Notes: a model not told the origin generated them from the letters alone. 64,000 bases of DNA from Symmachiella macrocystis (GCF_007860075.1 NZ_SJPP01000001.1:1116001-1180000); one strand, 5' to 3'; positions 21,334 to 31,877 are shown, numbered from the stretch's first letter. Program-made: numbers and translations.

Positions 21334-24300
21334 CGTCGTTCGATGAGTTCCTGCAGTCACGGTTGTCCGAGGGAGGCTTCACGACTGAAGATACCTTAGC
21401 GAGCTGTTTGCCTCTGCTGCGACAGGTGGTCGCCGCGCACGAAGCGGGACAGGTTGCCCCGCTGGAAGGGCTTGCTGATCTACAAGTCGATGGAGGGAGA
21501 ATCTGGTTTGCAGAGTCGCGATTGCAGTCGCCAACACACAATCAGGCTGCGCTGCGCAAGCTGAGTCGTCGTGACGCATCTGCGGTTGAGATTGTCCACG
21601 AAGCTCGGGTCGAGTCCGCTGACGACGAGAATCACGACCGCGTTGTCAATTTGCAAATCGGAAAACGAGATGAAGAGATTCAGCGTCCAGTTTATCTGCA
21701 GGGATATGTGAGCTGGGAGCACCTGATTGACCATCACGATCCGCTGACCGATGTCTTCAGCCTGGGATTAATACTGGCGAGCATTGCGTGTGGGTTGAAC
21801 CTGAATGAAGACGATGAGTTCGCCGCATTCGTGGAACAGCGGGGAAATCTGTTTGCCATTCAGTCTGGGCTGCATCCGGTGCTTGCACGTGCCATCCTGC
21901 GGATGACGGAACTGGACCGCCACCGCCGACCACAGGACCTCCCTGCTCTCTTGAATGCTTTGGAAAACTACCGTGACCAGGATATCGATTTTGATGTCGA
22001 GCTGGCACGTGTGGCGGACTTTGGGAAGAAGGACATCCACGGCAAACAGCAGATCGTGTTGTCCAAGCTCCAAGAGCGGCTGCTCGATATTTCTCGGCGG
22101 AATCGATTGCTGCACTTCCGGGCGACAATGCACACGGTGAATCTGACCCATGCCTCGGTTCCCTTGTCCTTCGACGTTGAGGGGATTCGGCCCGATCAGA
22201 TCCTCGTTTGGAACAACGACATCCAGAAGCGTGTCGCTGCCGGGAAAGGCCTTTCGCTCAACAAACATCTGAATTTCCATGAGGCGCTCTACTTGCCCAG
22301 CCTGCTGGATCATATTCGGCTCGATGCGCAACGCGACAAGAACGAATACGGGTTTGCGCAATTGCGGCTCGTCGCCTGTTTTCTGCGATGGTCGAACCTC
22401 AAAGAAACTCCCCCCGTCGAATATGAATCACCATTGGTGCTGGTACCGGTTGAACTAACCAAGAAGAAAGGTGTGCGGGACACATTTCACCTCAAGTCGC
22501 TCGATTCTGTCGCGGAAATCAACCCGGTCGTGCGGCATTTGTTTCAGCAGTTGTACGGCATCGAACTGCCGGAGAGGATTGATCTCGAAAACTCGTCGCT
22601 GGATGACTTGCATACGTTTTTGGCTCGCGAAATCGAAGCGAGCGAACCAGCGGTCAGCCTGCAGAAGATTGACCGGCCGCGAATCGATCTCATTCATGAC
22701 AAGGCGCAACGTCGACTGGACCAATATCAACGGCGCGTGCGACTCGCCGGACGGAGTGTGCGACGGTTTCTTGACCTCGATTACAGTTACGATCCGGCCA
22801 ACTATCACCCCTTGGGGCTGCAACTCTATAACGACCGCATCCGTCCCGCGCCCACACGGCTGGAAGTCATCATCGATGAATCATCCGTCCGTCGGAATTA
22901 CGCGGCCCCGCCTCAGTCCCCACCTGCGACAGAAAAACGCAAGACTCTGTTTTCCCTGCGCGAGGGGGGCGAGGGAAACCCGTACGCCTGGGAGTTCGAT
23001 TTGTGTAGCGTGACGCTGGGCAATTTCAAGTACCGGAAGATGTCGCTTGTCCGCGACTACCGGGCACTCCTGGAAGATAACCCTCTCAATCCGTCATTCG
23101 ATGCCACCTTTTCGCTCTCACCTCGCCCCGTTGACGATGACAATACGGCCCCCCTGGAATTGCCCGAACGGTATCATGTCGTTCCTTGCGACCCCACGCA
23201 AGGAGCGGCAATTGCTGAATCGCGAACCGGCAGTAGTTATATTATTCAGGGACCGCCCGGAACCGGTAAATCGCAAACCATTACCAATCTCATTGCCGAT
23301 TACGTCGCGCGCGGGGAGCGTGTTTTGTTCGTTTGCGAAAAGCGGGCCGCCATCGACGTCGTCTATCATCGGCTGCGTCAAAAGGGGTTGGACCGCCTCT
23401 CCTGCTTGATCCACGACTCGCAGGCGGACAAAAAAGAATTCGTGATGGATCTCAAACGAACCTATGAGGAGTTTCTGGCCGATCCCTCAGAAAAAGCTGC
23501 GAATGCGCAACGCAAACGTGAGAAGATCTTAAAACAAATCAAACGGGAACTTGCGCCGCTTGAAGAAGTTCAATCGACAATGACCGCTCAGCCCGAAACG
23601 GTGGGGACCGAAGTCCGGGAATTGTTGGAACGGCTAATCGAACTGAAAGAACAATTGCCGGAATTCTCCTCACGCGCGCGTGAAAGCATTCCAGATTTTG
23701 CTCACTTACATTCGGCCCGCGAGGAATTGCAGCAGGTAGACCAATTGCTGAGAGTTGTTCAGCCTGACGGGGTCTTGGCGCGGTATCCGTTACGGTTGAT
23801 CAACGATGCCGTTTTGAATGCCGATCGACCCATTGAGTACGTCACTGAATGTTTGCCGCCGGTGTTTGATTCGCTGCAGGAAATCGTTCAAGTAATTGCC
23901 GAAGCCGGTCTGCCGGCAACCAGTCGCGATACTTTCAGTCATGCGCTCGACATCATGCGCTGCGCATCGCAAGCCGGTTTTTTGGCCCGGCAAAACGCTT
24001 CGTCTCTCTTGAGAAAGGGGAGTCAAGCCGCCAGCGATTTTGCAAAACGAAAACGTCGATTCAACAAGCTCCATCGTAAATTAGAAAAGCAGCGCGAAGC
24101 CGCAGGGCACTGGAAGCAAAAACTACCTGCCGCCGAAGTCTCGACTGTCCGACAACGCGCCCAACTCTACGACGGCGATCATTTGCGGTTTTTCAAGCCG
24201 GGATGGTGGAAACTGCGGTCGGTGTTAAACCGTTGTTACGACTTCAAGTCGCATGTCCTATCGCCAACGTATGTGCAGGTTCTCGAATGGCTGGAAGGCG

Positions 24301-26573
24301 AGTATGCCGCAGAGCAAGCGGTGCATGAAGCCGATGCGGAGCTGGCAAAGGAATTCCGAGCCGAGGGTTCATTCACCGAATTCGCGGGGAGAATTTCGCA
24401 GTTCTCGCATTTCGTCGAATCACAACCGGAGCACGTGCAGACGGCACATCAATTTCTGATCAAAGCGGAGGACGCGGATACCCGCATTGCGATGCTGGCG
24501 GACCTCGCACCGGCAGCGGAACGCCTTGCCGAACAACTGGACCGCTTCCTGACTGATTACAAGGATGTATCGCCTGCTGACTTGCTCACATTATTGAACG
24601 AATTCGAGAATGCGCTGGACGATCTGCCGGACTATCTGGAATGCGCCCGCGAACTGGGGAGCTTGCCGCGGGAAATTGCCACTGCATTACGTGCGAACGA
24701 CTGGACAGTAGAGGAACTGGAGGCAGCCTCTGCCCAATGCAGTTTCGAGGACGTGCTGCGGAAGGAGCGAAGTTTCGCAAAATTCGGCGGCAGTCTCCAG
24801 GCACGGCACGTCCAACAACTCGACCGACTCATGACCGATTGGCAACAGATCAACGCGCGAGTGCTCTGTGACCGAGTGCGGGCACGGTTTTTGGAGCACA
24901 CCAAAATCTCGACATTGCCGGCTGCGCAGTTGACGCCTGAGCAGAAGCCTTTCAAAAAGGAGTATGCGCGCGGTCGCCGCGAATTGGAGCATGAGTTCGG
25001 GAAATCGATGCGCTACAAGCCGATTCGCGAGTTGGTAGCTGGTGAGTCGGGGATGGTGGTCAAGGATCTGAAACCAATCTGGCTAATGAGTCCCTTGAGC
25101 GTTTCCGATACGCTGCCGTTGGATACGGAACACTTCAACGTCGTCATTTTCGACGAGGCCAGTCAGATTTTGCTCGAAGAAGCCGTGCCATCGCTGTTCC
25201 GGGCAACACAGGCAATAGTTGTGGGCGATGAAATGCAGCTGCCCCCGACCAATTTCTTCTCCGCCCGTAACTCAGACGATGATGAACAATTGACGTTTGA
25301 GGAAGACGGTGAAACGGTCGAGTATGATTTAGAGAGCAACAGCTTCCTCAACCATGCGGCGCGCAACCTCCCTTCCCGCATGTTGCGCTGGCATTACCGC
25401 AGCCGGTCAGAATCGCTCATCAGCTTCTCCAATTGGGCATTTTACGGTGGCCGGCTTTTGACGGTTCCGGAAGAACAACTCGCGCCACTAGGCCGTCAGG
25501 AATTGATCGCCGCCTCATCGGAAGATGGTGTCGCCAACACCGCTGAACTATTGAAGCGGCCAGTGAGTTTTCATTTCATGCAGCACGGCGTTTATCAAGG
25601 ACGCCGTAATCGAGCAGAAGCGGAATATATCGCCGAGTTGGTTCGCACATTGCTGCAATCCGCAGCGCATCCCACGATCGGAGTCGTTGCGTTTTCCGAA
25701 GCACAACAGGGAGAAATCGAAGCAGCGCTCGATCGCCTGGCTGAGGAGGACCGTACGTTTCGGGAACAATATGAATCTGAATTGGAGCGTGAAGAGGACG
25801 ACCAATTCACCGGATTACTGGTAAAAAACCTGGAAAACATTCAGGGAGACGAGCGAGACGTCATCATCATGAGCGTCTGCTACGCCCCGAACGCGGCCGG
25901 TAAGATGCGGATGAACTTCGGCCCCATTAACCAATCCGGTGGGGAAAAACGGCTGAATGTGGCGTTCTCGCGGGCAAAACATCAAATGGCGCTGGTCAGT
26001 TCCATTCGTTCCGCAGCCATCACAAACGACTATAACGACGGAGCGAATTGCCTCAAAAACTATCTGCAGTACGCCGAACGGAGTTCCTCCGGTGATGCGG
26101 CGGGAGCTCAGCGCATCCTGCAGATGATGTCGCTGGCACGCACCGGCAATGACGATCGCCAGTCTGCGCGGAATGCGGTCATCAATCAACTAGAGCTTGC
26201 CTTGCGTGCGCAAGGCTATGAAATCGACTTCGCAGTGGGGCAATCACAATTCCGTTGTGACTTGGCAATTCGCCGCGCGGGAGACGCTTGCTATCGATTG
26301 GGTATCCTCGTCGATACCGTCGACTATTACCAGCAGACCGATCTGCTCGAGCGGGATCTGATGAAGCCCAATCTGCTCCGAGCTTTCGGCTGGCGAATCG
26401 CAGTCGTGTTGTCCAAAGATTGGTGGGAGAATTCCGCCAACGTGCTCGCACGACTGCTACGCATTGCCGAAGCGACTGAAGAAGATCTAGCGCAGCAGCA
26501 GGCGCACGAAACAACTCCAGAGGCTGCATCAACAGACACCACTGCGGGCCCAGTCGACGGAATTGATTGCTGA
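21330..26573 (+). CDS. Pseudokinase-like / DUF4011 / SF1 helicase / Vsr-type nuclease fusion
   Basis: 1747 residues. Residues about 20-215 look like a protein-kinase C-lobe (GYVSWEHLIDHHDPLTDVFS, then LGLILASIACG and an end around RHRRPQDLPALLNALENY) without an N-lobe, HRD or DFG, hence a pseudokinase. DUF4011 follows (SKLQERLLDISRRNRLLHFR; ESPLVLVPVELTKKKGV). The SF1/Upf1-like helicase is split by a long coiled insert: Walker A GPPGTGKSQTITNL (about 641), Walker B VVIFDEASQ (about 1273), GDEMQLPPTNFF, NIQGDERDVIIMS and RLNVAFSRAKHQMALV. The C-terminus (about 1615-1710) fits the MTES_1575/Vsr nuclease fold (FRCDLAIRRAG ... GILVDTVDYYQ ... FGWRIAVVLSKDWW), but ILVDT replaces the usual IECDG. 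It is probably cytosolic and acts on nucleic acid; phage defence is inferred. Confidence 0.85.
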   Translation: MTSFDEFLQSRLSEGGFTTEDTLASCLPLLRQVVAAHEAGQVAPLEGLADLQVDGGRIWFAESRLQSPTHNQAALRKLSRRDASAVEIVHEARVESADDENHDRVVNLQIGKRDEEIQRPVYLQGYVSWEHLIDHHDPLTDVFSLGLILASIACGLNLNEDDEFAAFVEQRGNLFAIQSGLHPVLARAILRMTELDRHRRPQDLPALLNALENYRDQDIDFDVELARVADFGKKDIHGKQQIVLSKLQERLLDISRRNRLLHFRATMHTVNLTHASVPLSFDVEGIRPDQILVWNNDIQKRVAAGKGLSLNKHLNFHEALYLPSLLDHIRLDAQRDKNEYGFAQLRLVACFLRWSNLKETPPVEYESPLVLVPVELTKKKGVRDTFHLKSLDSVAEINPVVRHLFQQLYGIELPERIDLENSSLDDLHTFLAREIEASEPAVSLQKIDRPRIDLIHDKAQRRLDQYQRRVRLAGRSVRRFLDLDYSYDPANYHPLGLQLYNDRIRPAPTRLEVIIDESSVRRNYAAPPQSPPATEKRKTLFSLREGGEGNPYAWEFDLCSVTLGNFKYRKMSLVRDYRALLEDNPLNPSFDATFSLSPRPVDDDNTAPLELPERYHVVPCDPTQGAAIAESRTGSSYIIQGPPGTGKSQTITNLIADYVARGERVLFVCEKRAAIDVVYHRLRQKGLDRLSCLIHDSQADKKEFVMDLKRTYEEFLADPSEKAANAQRKREKILKQIKRELAPLEEVQSTMTAQPETVGTEVRELLERLIELKEQLPEFSSRARESIPDFAHLHSAREELQQVDQLLRVVQPDGVLARYPLRLINDAVLNADRPIEYVTECLPPVFDSLQEIVQVIAEAGLPATSRDTFSHALDIMRCASQAGFLARQNASSLLRKGSQAASDFAKRKRRFNKLHRKLEKQREAAGHWKQKLPAAEVSTVRQRAQLYDGDHLRFFKPGWWKLRSVLNRCYDFKSHVLSPTYVQVLEWLEGEYAAEQAVHEADAELAKEFRAEGSFTEFAGRISQFSHFVESQPEHVQTAHQFLIKAEDADTRIAMLADLAPAAERLAEQLDRFLTDYKDVSPADLLTLLNEFENALDDLPDYLECARELGSLPREIATALRANDWTVEELEAASAQCSFEDVLRKERSFAKFGGSLQARHVQQLDRLMTDWQQINARVLCDRVRARFLEHTKISTLPAAQLTPEQKPFKKEYARGRRELEHEFGKSMRYKPIRELVAGESGMVVKDLKPIWLMSPLSVSDTLPLDTEHFNVVIFDEASQILLEEAVPSLFRATQAIVVGDEMQLPPTNFFSARNSDDDEQLTFEEDGETVEYDLESNSFLNHAARNLPSRMLRWHYRSRSESLISFSNWAFYGGRLLTVPEEQLAPLGRQELIAASSEDGVANTAELLKRPVSFHFMQHGVYQGRRNRAEAEYIAELVRTLLQSAAHPTIGVVAFSEAQQGEIEAALDRLAEEDRTFREQYESELEREEDDQFTGLLVKNLENIQGDERDVIIMSVCYAPNAAGKMRMNFGPINQSGGEKRLNVAFSRAKHQMALVSSIRSAAITNDYNDGANCLKNYLQYAERSSSGDAAGAQRILQMMSLARTGNDDRQSARNAVINQLELALRAQGYEIDFAVGQSQFRCDLAIRRAGDACYRLGILVDTVDYYQQTDLLERDLMKPNLLRAFGWRIAVVLSKDWWENSANVLARLLRIAEATEEDLAQQQAHETTPEAASTDTTAGPVDGIDC

Positions 26574-26780
26574 TGACGACGCTGAGGAGAATGCCATTGA
26601 TCGTTAACGCAGCATGTGATTTTAACCCAACCGTTCCGGCAGCAACCGGAAGTTGCCGCTACGACGGTCGATCCTGCCTGCAATAGCCCCGATCGGACCA
26701 GCATACGAGGTGGCAACGGTTTGCGTTCTCGACATGGGACCGCATCTCGTTCGACTACAAGCTGTGATCACCACACGTTG

Positions 26781-29700
26781 CTAGGCTAATGCTCGCAGTT
26801 GTTCGAGAATAATCGGGTCATCGATCTCTTCGTCACGCGCTAGTAGCAAGGTTTTTGAAACGACTTCAGCTGTGCGTGGGTCATCATCGGCGAATGGGAG
26901 AAATAAACGGCCGCGATGCTGAGAGTGCACAGGGACAATGCACACGGAACCGCCTGGCATGCGATGCACAACGCCGCTGCCAAGATGCAAAGCGTATTGC
27001 CCGAATTTCCCTTGAATGATGGCCTTTGAGTTTTTTATTTTGACGTTCTTCAAGCTGAATAGTTCGCACGTTTCCTGAAGTAGCGAGGCTCGCATTTCGA
27101 CGGTGGAAGCACTTGCCTCGGGATCGACGTCGCCGGCATGGGCCACACTCACAACCAGATCCATGTCCCGCATCGTTTCGCTAAACAATCGTGCGGGAAC
27201 ATCAACGAGCGGCAACGACTCATAGGTATCGCGGTTGCGAAAACTGATCTGATCAATCGTCAACCCCTCGACTTCTAGTGGCGTGGTGATGCCATCGTCG
27301 AACGACACATTCGCAATAATTTCCTCGTGATAATACGTCTTCCACACACCTTCGTATGCGTCGGCCGACCAACCGCGTGTTCCCCATAAGGCATAGGCTT
27401 GGCGCGGCTGCACCTGCTGCCCCGCATAGCGATTGGAGATTGTTTTTTCTTTCTTCTCCTGTTTGGTAACGACGTATAATTCACGAAAAACCTGTTTGAA
27501 TGGCTGCAGGCGTTCGGTCTGAAAGCATTCATGCTGCCATTTGTCCCATGCCGAGGTGAGTAGCAGATCGTGGGGATGGGCGATGCGGAAGCGTTCCTTT
27601 TTTTTAACGGGTTCGAGTTTCCCTGCAAAATCTCGCACCGCTTTTCCGCGTTTATCCGGATAGCCGATGCAGCCTTCGCCTACGAGGACCAGCCGCGAGA
27701 GCTGCGGCCATAGAAGGGCATGATCGGCGAACTGCAGTAGTTCGCTGCCGGTAAACTCATCGCCCCGGCACATGGCGGTCTCTAACGATTGTTTCACGCG
27801 TGAGGCTTGTCGTTTGAGGTGCTTATTTCGCTCGCGGAGCTCAACGAACTTGGCATCCTTTTTCACAGTGTTCGGCAATGACTTAAGAACTTTTTCGCTG
27901 CGGCGAATCACCAATTCTGGAACGGCTTGGTCGTCCAGAGAAAGCGTCAACGAGACGTCCCCCTGACTGACAACAATCGGTCCTTTGGCCAGATCTTTGG
28001 TCGATTCCGCTTCCATCGCCCACTGCAACCGGGTCGGGTCATCATAGCCCGCCGTTGCCGCCAGGTTCTGCATTCCAATATCGCATGCCCGCAAAGCATC
28101 GGGCTTGGATAGGGAACTGAGCTTGTTCGCATAGCGGCGGTATTCCTGTAAAACTTCGTACCGGTCGACAATATCCTTGGCCTGTTTCGCACCCTTGGCC
28201 AGCGGCAATAGTCCCAACAGGCGAACATTTTCCTTCAAATTTCGTTTTTTGATGCCCTCGACGAGATCCTTCTTCGAGGCCGTTCCCAATAGCACATCCG
28301 AGATGAATTGAGCGCGGCGAGCCTGCGCAGCTGTGGCCGCAAATTTGGCCGCTGCCGCCAAGTCCAGCCAGCGTCTGCGCGTGATCTGTTTATAGGTCCT
28401 GTGAAACCAAGCCACGTCAATCGCACCATCCGCGCGTTCGTCATCGGAGAGCGGCGTCCGCTCGCGGATGATGCGATCCCAACGCGAAAGTTTTTGAGGT
28501 CGTTCGTTACCCTCCTCATCCGCGCCCTCCGCGTCGGTCTCTTGGGCGTCTTCAACTTCCATAGAGTCCGTAACGCCGTACACGTATTTCATGTGAGCCA
28601 TATACCAATAAAACCCTTCAGCGTACCCGGCCCACTTGAGTGTCGCATCAATAAATTCCGTCCATTGAGGGGCGAGAAAGCCGAGTTGTAGCAGTCGTTC
28701 TTCCGGAAAGTGTCCTTCCTTGATAGCGCGTTTCATGGTCACGGCGAATTGCTCGGGAGTGTCATCGTCCGCAGGCCACGTTTTGGCAACCATTTCGGTA
28801 AACGTCGCTGGCCGGCTCTCCTTGGGTTCGGACCGCCAACCACTCAACTTCTTAAAGCCCTCCTTGCCCAGTGCGGTCAGCAGACGCAGCAATGTTTCCG
28901 TGCCGCGATAATTCGCCGACAGCGCCGCCTCAGAGGACGGAGTGGCAGCTTCTCCGCGTCCCAGTTCAATCTCTAGCAACCGCTCCCTGACCCGTTGCAC
29001 GAACTCCGCAACTTCCGGTCGCTGCAGAAATGCTCGTAAATACACGCCTGGAAATCGTGCGGTGATCTCGCTCAGTGAGCCATAGCCATTATTCCATCGG
29101 CTTGACTCTCGCGATCCAAGCAAATGGTCGCCGACATCTTCGATCGTGGCATGCCCGGCACAGTAAGCCTCGGCCAACTCTGAGAAATCCGGGCGGTCCC
29201 GTCTGACCCCTGGAAATGGTTCGTCGCGTCGCCGCAACATTTGCCAGTACCGTTGGCTTTGCTTCTTCGGTAATTTGACGGACTGATTTCCAATCAGTCG
29301 GATTAAGACAATCCACGATGCAGTGAAGTCCATGTCGCGCCAGTCCGTTTCCGAATCGCTGTAGGGATCCACCTCAGTCTTCTCAGGGTCCAAACGGATC
29401 GCCTCCATATCCTCCGGGGGAATCAAAGTTTCAATGGTTTCGATGGCATCTAAGCAGAAGTCGATCGCTTTTTTGGGGAGATGCAATACGACCAGCCAGC
29501 GCACAACATCGTTGACCACCGAGGAATACTTCAACTTGGGGAACTTCGTTTTGCCGCCGACAAAGGTTGCCAACGGCTTGCGCTCCGGTGTGGCATTCAG
29601 CCATTGCAGCATATATTCATTCCGCCAGTAGGTGCGGCTGCCCATCAAGCCCCACGCGCGCAACAATTCAAAACCATCCTTATCCTTCAACGCCGCGGGG

Positions 29701-31877
29701 CGTTTGCGGAACCATTCTTCCCAGACTTTGTGCAGAGGCAGCTCATCGATTTGCTGCTTGGCGGGCCGGTCGAAATCTGGTGAAGGGAAACCGTAATCCA
29801 ACTCGCCCAGCAACGCCTCCTGCTCTTCACCATTCCAGCTCTTGTACTGGACGTTGGTTTCGCGATGTTGGTGAACAAGGTCGTCCAGGGACTTCAGCAA
29901 TTTGGGGACCGCCGCGGTCACGCATTTCACGTTGCGTTTCTTGGCGGGGATCACCGGTGTCCGCCGCTGGGGATCGATCAGCCCCAGTGCATCGTCCAGC
30001 GTGACCGTTTCGCGATTCGATTCTAAGATCGCATCGACTTGTACTTGCTCGGCTTTCAAGACCTTGCCGCGCTCTTCGACCCAGGTTTGCACGGTTTTGA
30101 TACATTCCGTTCGTCGGCGGTCCGCTTCAGCCAGTTGCCGCAAAACCTCAAGCCCGGCCAACCGTTGGCCTTTTTGCTTGGCAGCCATTAACCGTGCTGC
30201 ACTCTCCATCGCTTGTTTGTCGGGCAACGTCAGGAGCAGCGATACGATCCCCGACCGCAGGTCGACCGCCGTGCGCGTGAGTAACGCTTCAAGGTGTTTC
30301 GTTTCAGCCGGTTTCAGTTTTGTATTCTTATACGCCTCAAAGGCTACGCTGCGCACGTCGGGGGACGCATCGCCGACGTGTTCCAGAATCGCCGTACGCG
30401 TCTGCGGATCCCACGTTTTCTGTTCCGCCAATGTCGTAACGATCCGCGACCGGTTCGCGGGATCAAGCTGTTTTAAATGGGGGATTAACCGCGTGGGAGG
30501 TAATGTTCCCAGCGATGAGACCAAGAGCGATGCCACGAAACCACGCTGCGCTGTGATTTCAAGCCACGGCCAAACTAAAGGTTTTAGCAATTTCGGCTTC
30601 TCCGGCATCCGTTCGTAAAGGCGCTCAAGTGCGACGAACATTCGTTCGTCGCCCAGGGTGCCAGTTTTGCCTTCATCGTCAAATTCGTCGTGCATCGGTC
30701 CGGTAAGCGCTATGAGCGCGACGCGGAGATCGTCATCGTCCAACGCTTTGATCAGAGCGGAGCCAGTCGCCGGTATTTCCAAGTGGCTGAGGTGCAGCGC
30801 GGCAACAAAGCGCATCTCCACATTCTTGTGCGCAAGCAACTTTTCAGCCGGTTTGACCGATGCCGGCGCGTCTTCAAACGCGATCGCCCACAGCGCAAGG
30901 TAGGCGCGTTCAGGATCGCTCCCGGCGAGGGCCTGTTGACATTTGGCGGGTTCCTCTAGCAGGTCGGCAACTATGGAAATCGTGTCGTTGACTTTTTTTG
31001 TCGCTGCCGATGCCCAAGCCAGACTAAACCACCCGTCCATTGCCATGACAACAGAGCTAAAGCGGGATAGTCCCTCGTCGACTATCAATCGCAACATTTG
31101 GCGGAATGCCTGCGGATGGGCGTCCACGACCGTTTGCAGGATCGATTGACGCAGGCCTTCCTGCCGCTGCGCCGCCCGCAACATATTCTGCATCAATTCC
31201 CAACCTTCGGGCCGTGATGCGCATAACAAGCCCCGTATGACGTGCTCACCCATGCCGCCAATCTCGTGTTCTTTGCGCGCCGAAGCACACAAGATTTCGA
31301 AGACTTCGTCCCCCTCTTTTCCACCAGCGTCCATCTTGGCGGCCAGGAGTGTCCCGACTTCGGCATTGTAATTTTGCCATCCGATTTGGATATAAGGACT
31401 CCAAGCGGCCAACCACGGCGCGGTGAGCACGTCGTCGCGAAAACCGCCGGCCAAAGCGATCATTGAATGGACCCAAGCCGCACGGCGTTTGCTGGAGAGA
31501 TTCGGCAATTTCGCAGCTCGAAAGGGCCGGTGATAATAACCCGCTGAATACGGCGCCGACTTCAGCCACTGCCAACCCAATTCCACGTCACCGGCGAACT
31601 TGCCAAAAAACGTGCGAAACAGTTTTGTCCGCTCGGCTTTCGTCAGCGTTTCGAGTCCCTCACCCGGCAACTGCCGATAACTGGCAAGAAAGTCCATGAA
31701 GCCTGTGTGGTCTTTTCCAGACTTGTCTTTGCCCAGCAAGGCGAAGCCAACTTCACGGGGTTTTTTGGGTAATTTCTTGACGGCCGACAACCACCGGTCG
31801 GCGTTCCCGTTACCGTCTGCCTCTTGACTGACTTGCCATTTTTCCAACTGTTCCTTCGCGGCTTCCGGGTCGAGCAT
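26781..31877 (-). CDS. Giant HEAT-repeat protein of the DUF4132/DUF5724 (MolR/YehI-like) type
   Basis: 1698 residues; ATG 31875-31877 is preceded by AAGGA. No signal or membrane segment. The middle third has HEAT-like helical repeats (LLAHKNVEMRFVAALHLSHL; ALIKALDDDDLRVALIALTG; VGDASPDVRSVAFEAYKN). The last 550 residues resemble the DUF4132/DUF5724 type: DVAWFHRTYKQITRRRWLDL, GYDDPTRLQWAMEAE, RIAHPHDLLLTSAWDKWQHE, FKQVFRELYVVT, RYAGQQVQPRQAYALWGTRG and FGQYALHLGSGVVHRMPGG. Such proteins often accompany MoxR ATPase and vWA proteins in conflict-type operons (E. coli yehI-yehQ region); none is in this window. It follows a 141-residue gene and converges on the helicase operon. Confidence 0.75.
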   Translation of the reverse strand: MLDPEAAKEQLEKWQVSQEADGNGNADRWLSAVKKLPKKPREVGFALLGKDKSGKDHTGFMDFLASYRQLPGEGLETLTKAERTKLFRTFFGKFAGDVELGWQWLKSAPYSAGYYHRPFRAAKLPNLSSKRRAAWVHSMIALAGGFRDDVLTAPWLAAWSPYIQIGWQNYNAEVGTLLAAKMDAGGKEGDEVFEILCASARKEHEIGGMGEHVIRGLLCASRPEGWELMQNMLRAAQRQEGLRQSILQTVVDAHPQAFRQMLRLIVDEGLSRFSSVVMAMDGWFSLAWASAATKKVNDTISIVADLLEEPAKCQQALAGSDPERAYLALWAIAFEDAPASVKPAEKLLAHKNVEMRFVAALHLSHLEIPATGSALIKALDDDDLRVALIALTGPMHDEFDDEGKTGTLGDERMFVALERLYERMPEKPKLLKPLVWPWLEITAQRGFVASLLVSSLGTLPPTRLIPHLKQLDPANRSRIVTTLAEQKTWDPQTRTAILEHVGDASPDVRSVAFEAYKNTKLKPAETKHLEALLTRTAVDLRSGIVSLLLTLPDKQAMESAARLMAAKQKGQRLAGLEVLRQLAEADRRRTECIKTVQTWVEERGKVLKAEQVQVDAILESNRETVTLDDALGLIDPQRRTPVIPAKKRNVKCVTAAVPKLLKSLDDLVHQHRETNVQYKSWNGEEQEALLGELDYGFPSPDFDRPAKQQIDELPLHKVWEEWFRKRPAALKDKDGFELLRAWGLMGSRTYWRNEYMLQWLNATPERKPLATFVGGKTKFPKLKYSSVVNDVVRWLVVLHLPKKAIDFCLDAIETIETLIPPEDMEAIRLDPEKTEVDPYSDSETDWRDMDFTASWIVLIRLIGNQSVKLPKKQSQRYWQMLRRRDEPFPGVRRDRPDFSELAEAYCAGHATIEDVGDHLLGSRESSRWNNGYGSLSEITARFPGVYLRAFLQRPEVAEFVQRVRERLLEIELGRGEAATPSSEAALSANYRGTETLLRLLTALGKEGFKKLSGWRSEPKESRPATFTEMVAKTWPADDDTPEQFAVTMKRAIKEGHFPEERLLQLGFLAPQWTEFIDATLKWAGYAEGFYWYMAHMKYVYGVTDSMEVEDAQETDAEGADEEGNERPQKLSRWDRIIRERTPLSDDERADGAIDVAWFHRTYKQITRRRWLDLAAAAKFAATAAQARRAQFISDVLLGTASKKDLVEGIKKRNLKENVRLLGLLPLAKGAKQAKDIVDRYEVLQEYRRYANKLSSLSKPDALRACDIGMQNLAATAGYDDPTRLQWAMEAESTKDLAKGPIVVSQGDVSLTLSLDDQAVPELVIRRSEKVLKSLPNTVKKDAKFVELRERNKHLKRQASRVKQSLETAMCRGDEFTGSELLQFADHALLWPQLSRLVLVGEGCIGYPDKRGKAVRDFAGKLEPVKKKERFRIAHPHDLLLTSAWDKWQHECFQTERLQPFKQVFRELYVVTKQEKKEKTISNRYAGQQVQPRQAYALWGTRGWSADAYEGVWKTYYHEEIIANVSFDDGITTPLEVEGLTIDQISFRNRDTYESLPLVDVPARLFSETMRDMDLVVSVAHAGDVDPEASASTVEMRASLLQETCELFSLKNVKIKNSKAIIQGKFGQYALHLGSGVVHRMPGGSVCIVPVHSQHRGRLFLPFADDDPRTAEVVSKTLLLARDEEIDDPIILEQLRALA

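Noticed and set aside
26639-26665. Short GCAAC/GTTGC hairpin between the convergent helicase and giant-protein operons
   Set aside because: Five-base arms and no T run; too weak to call a terminator.
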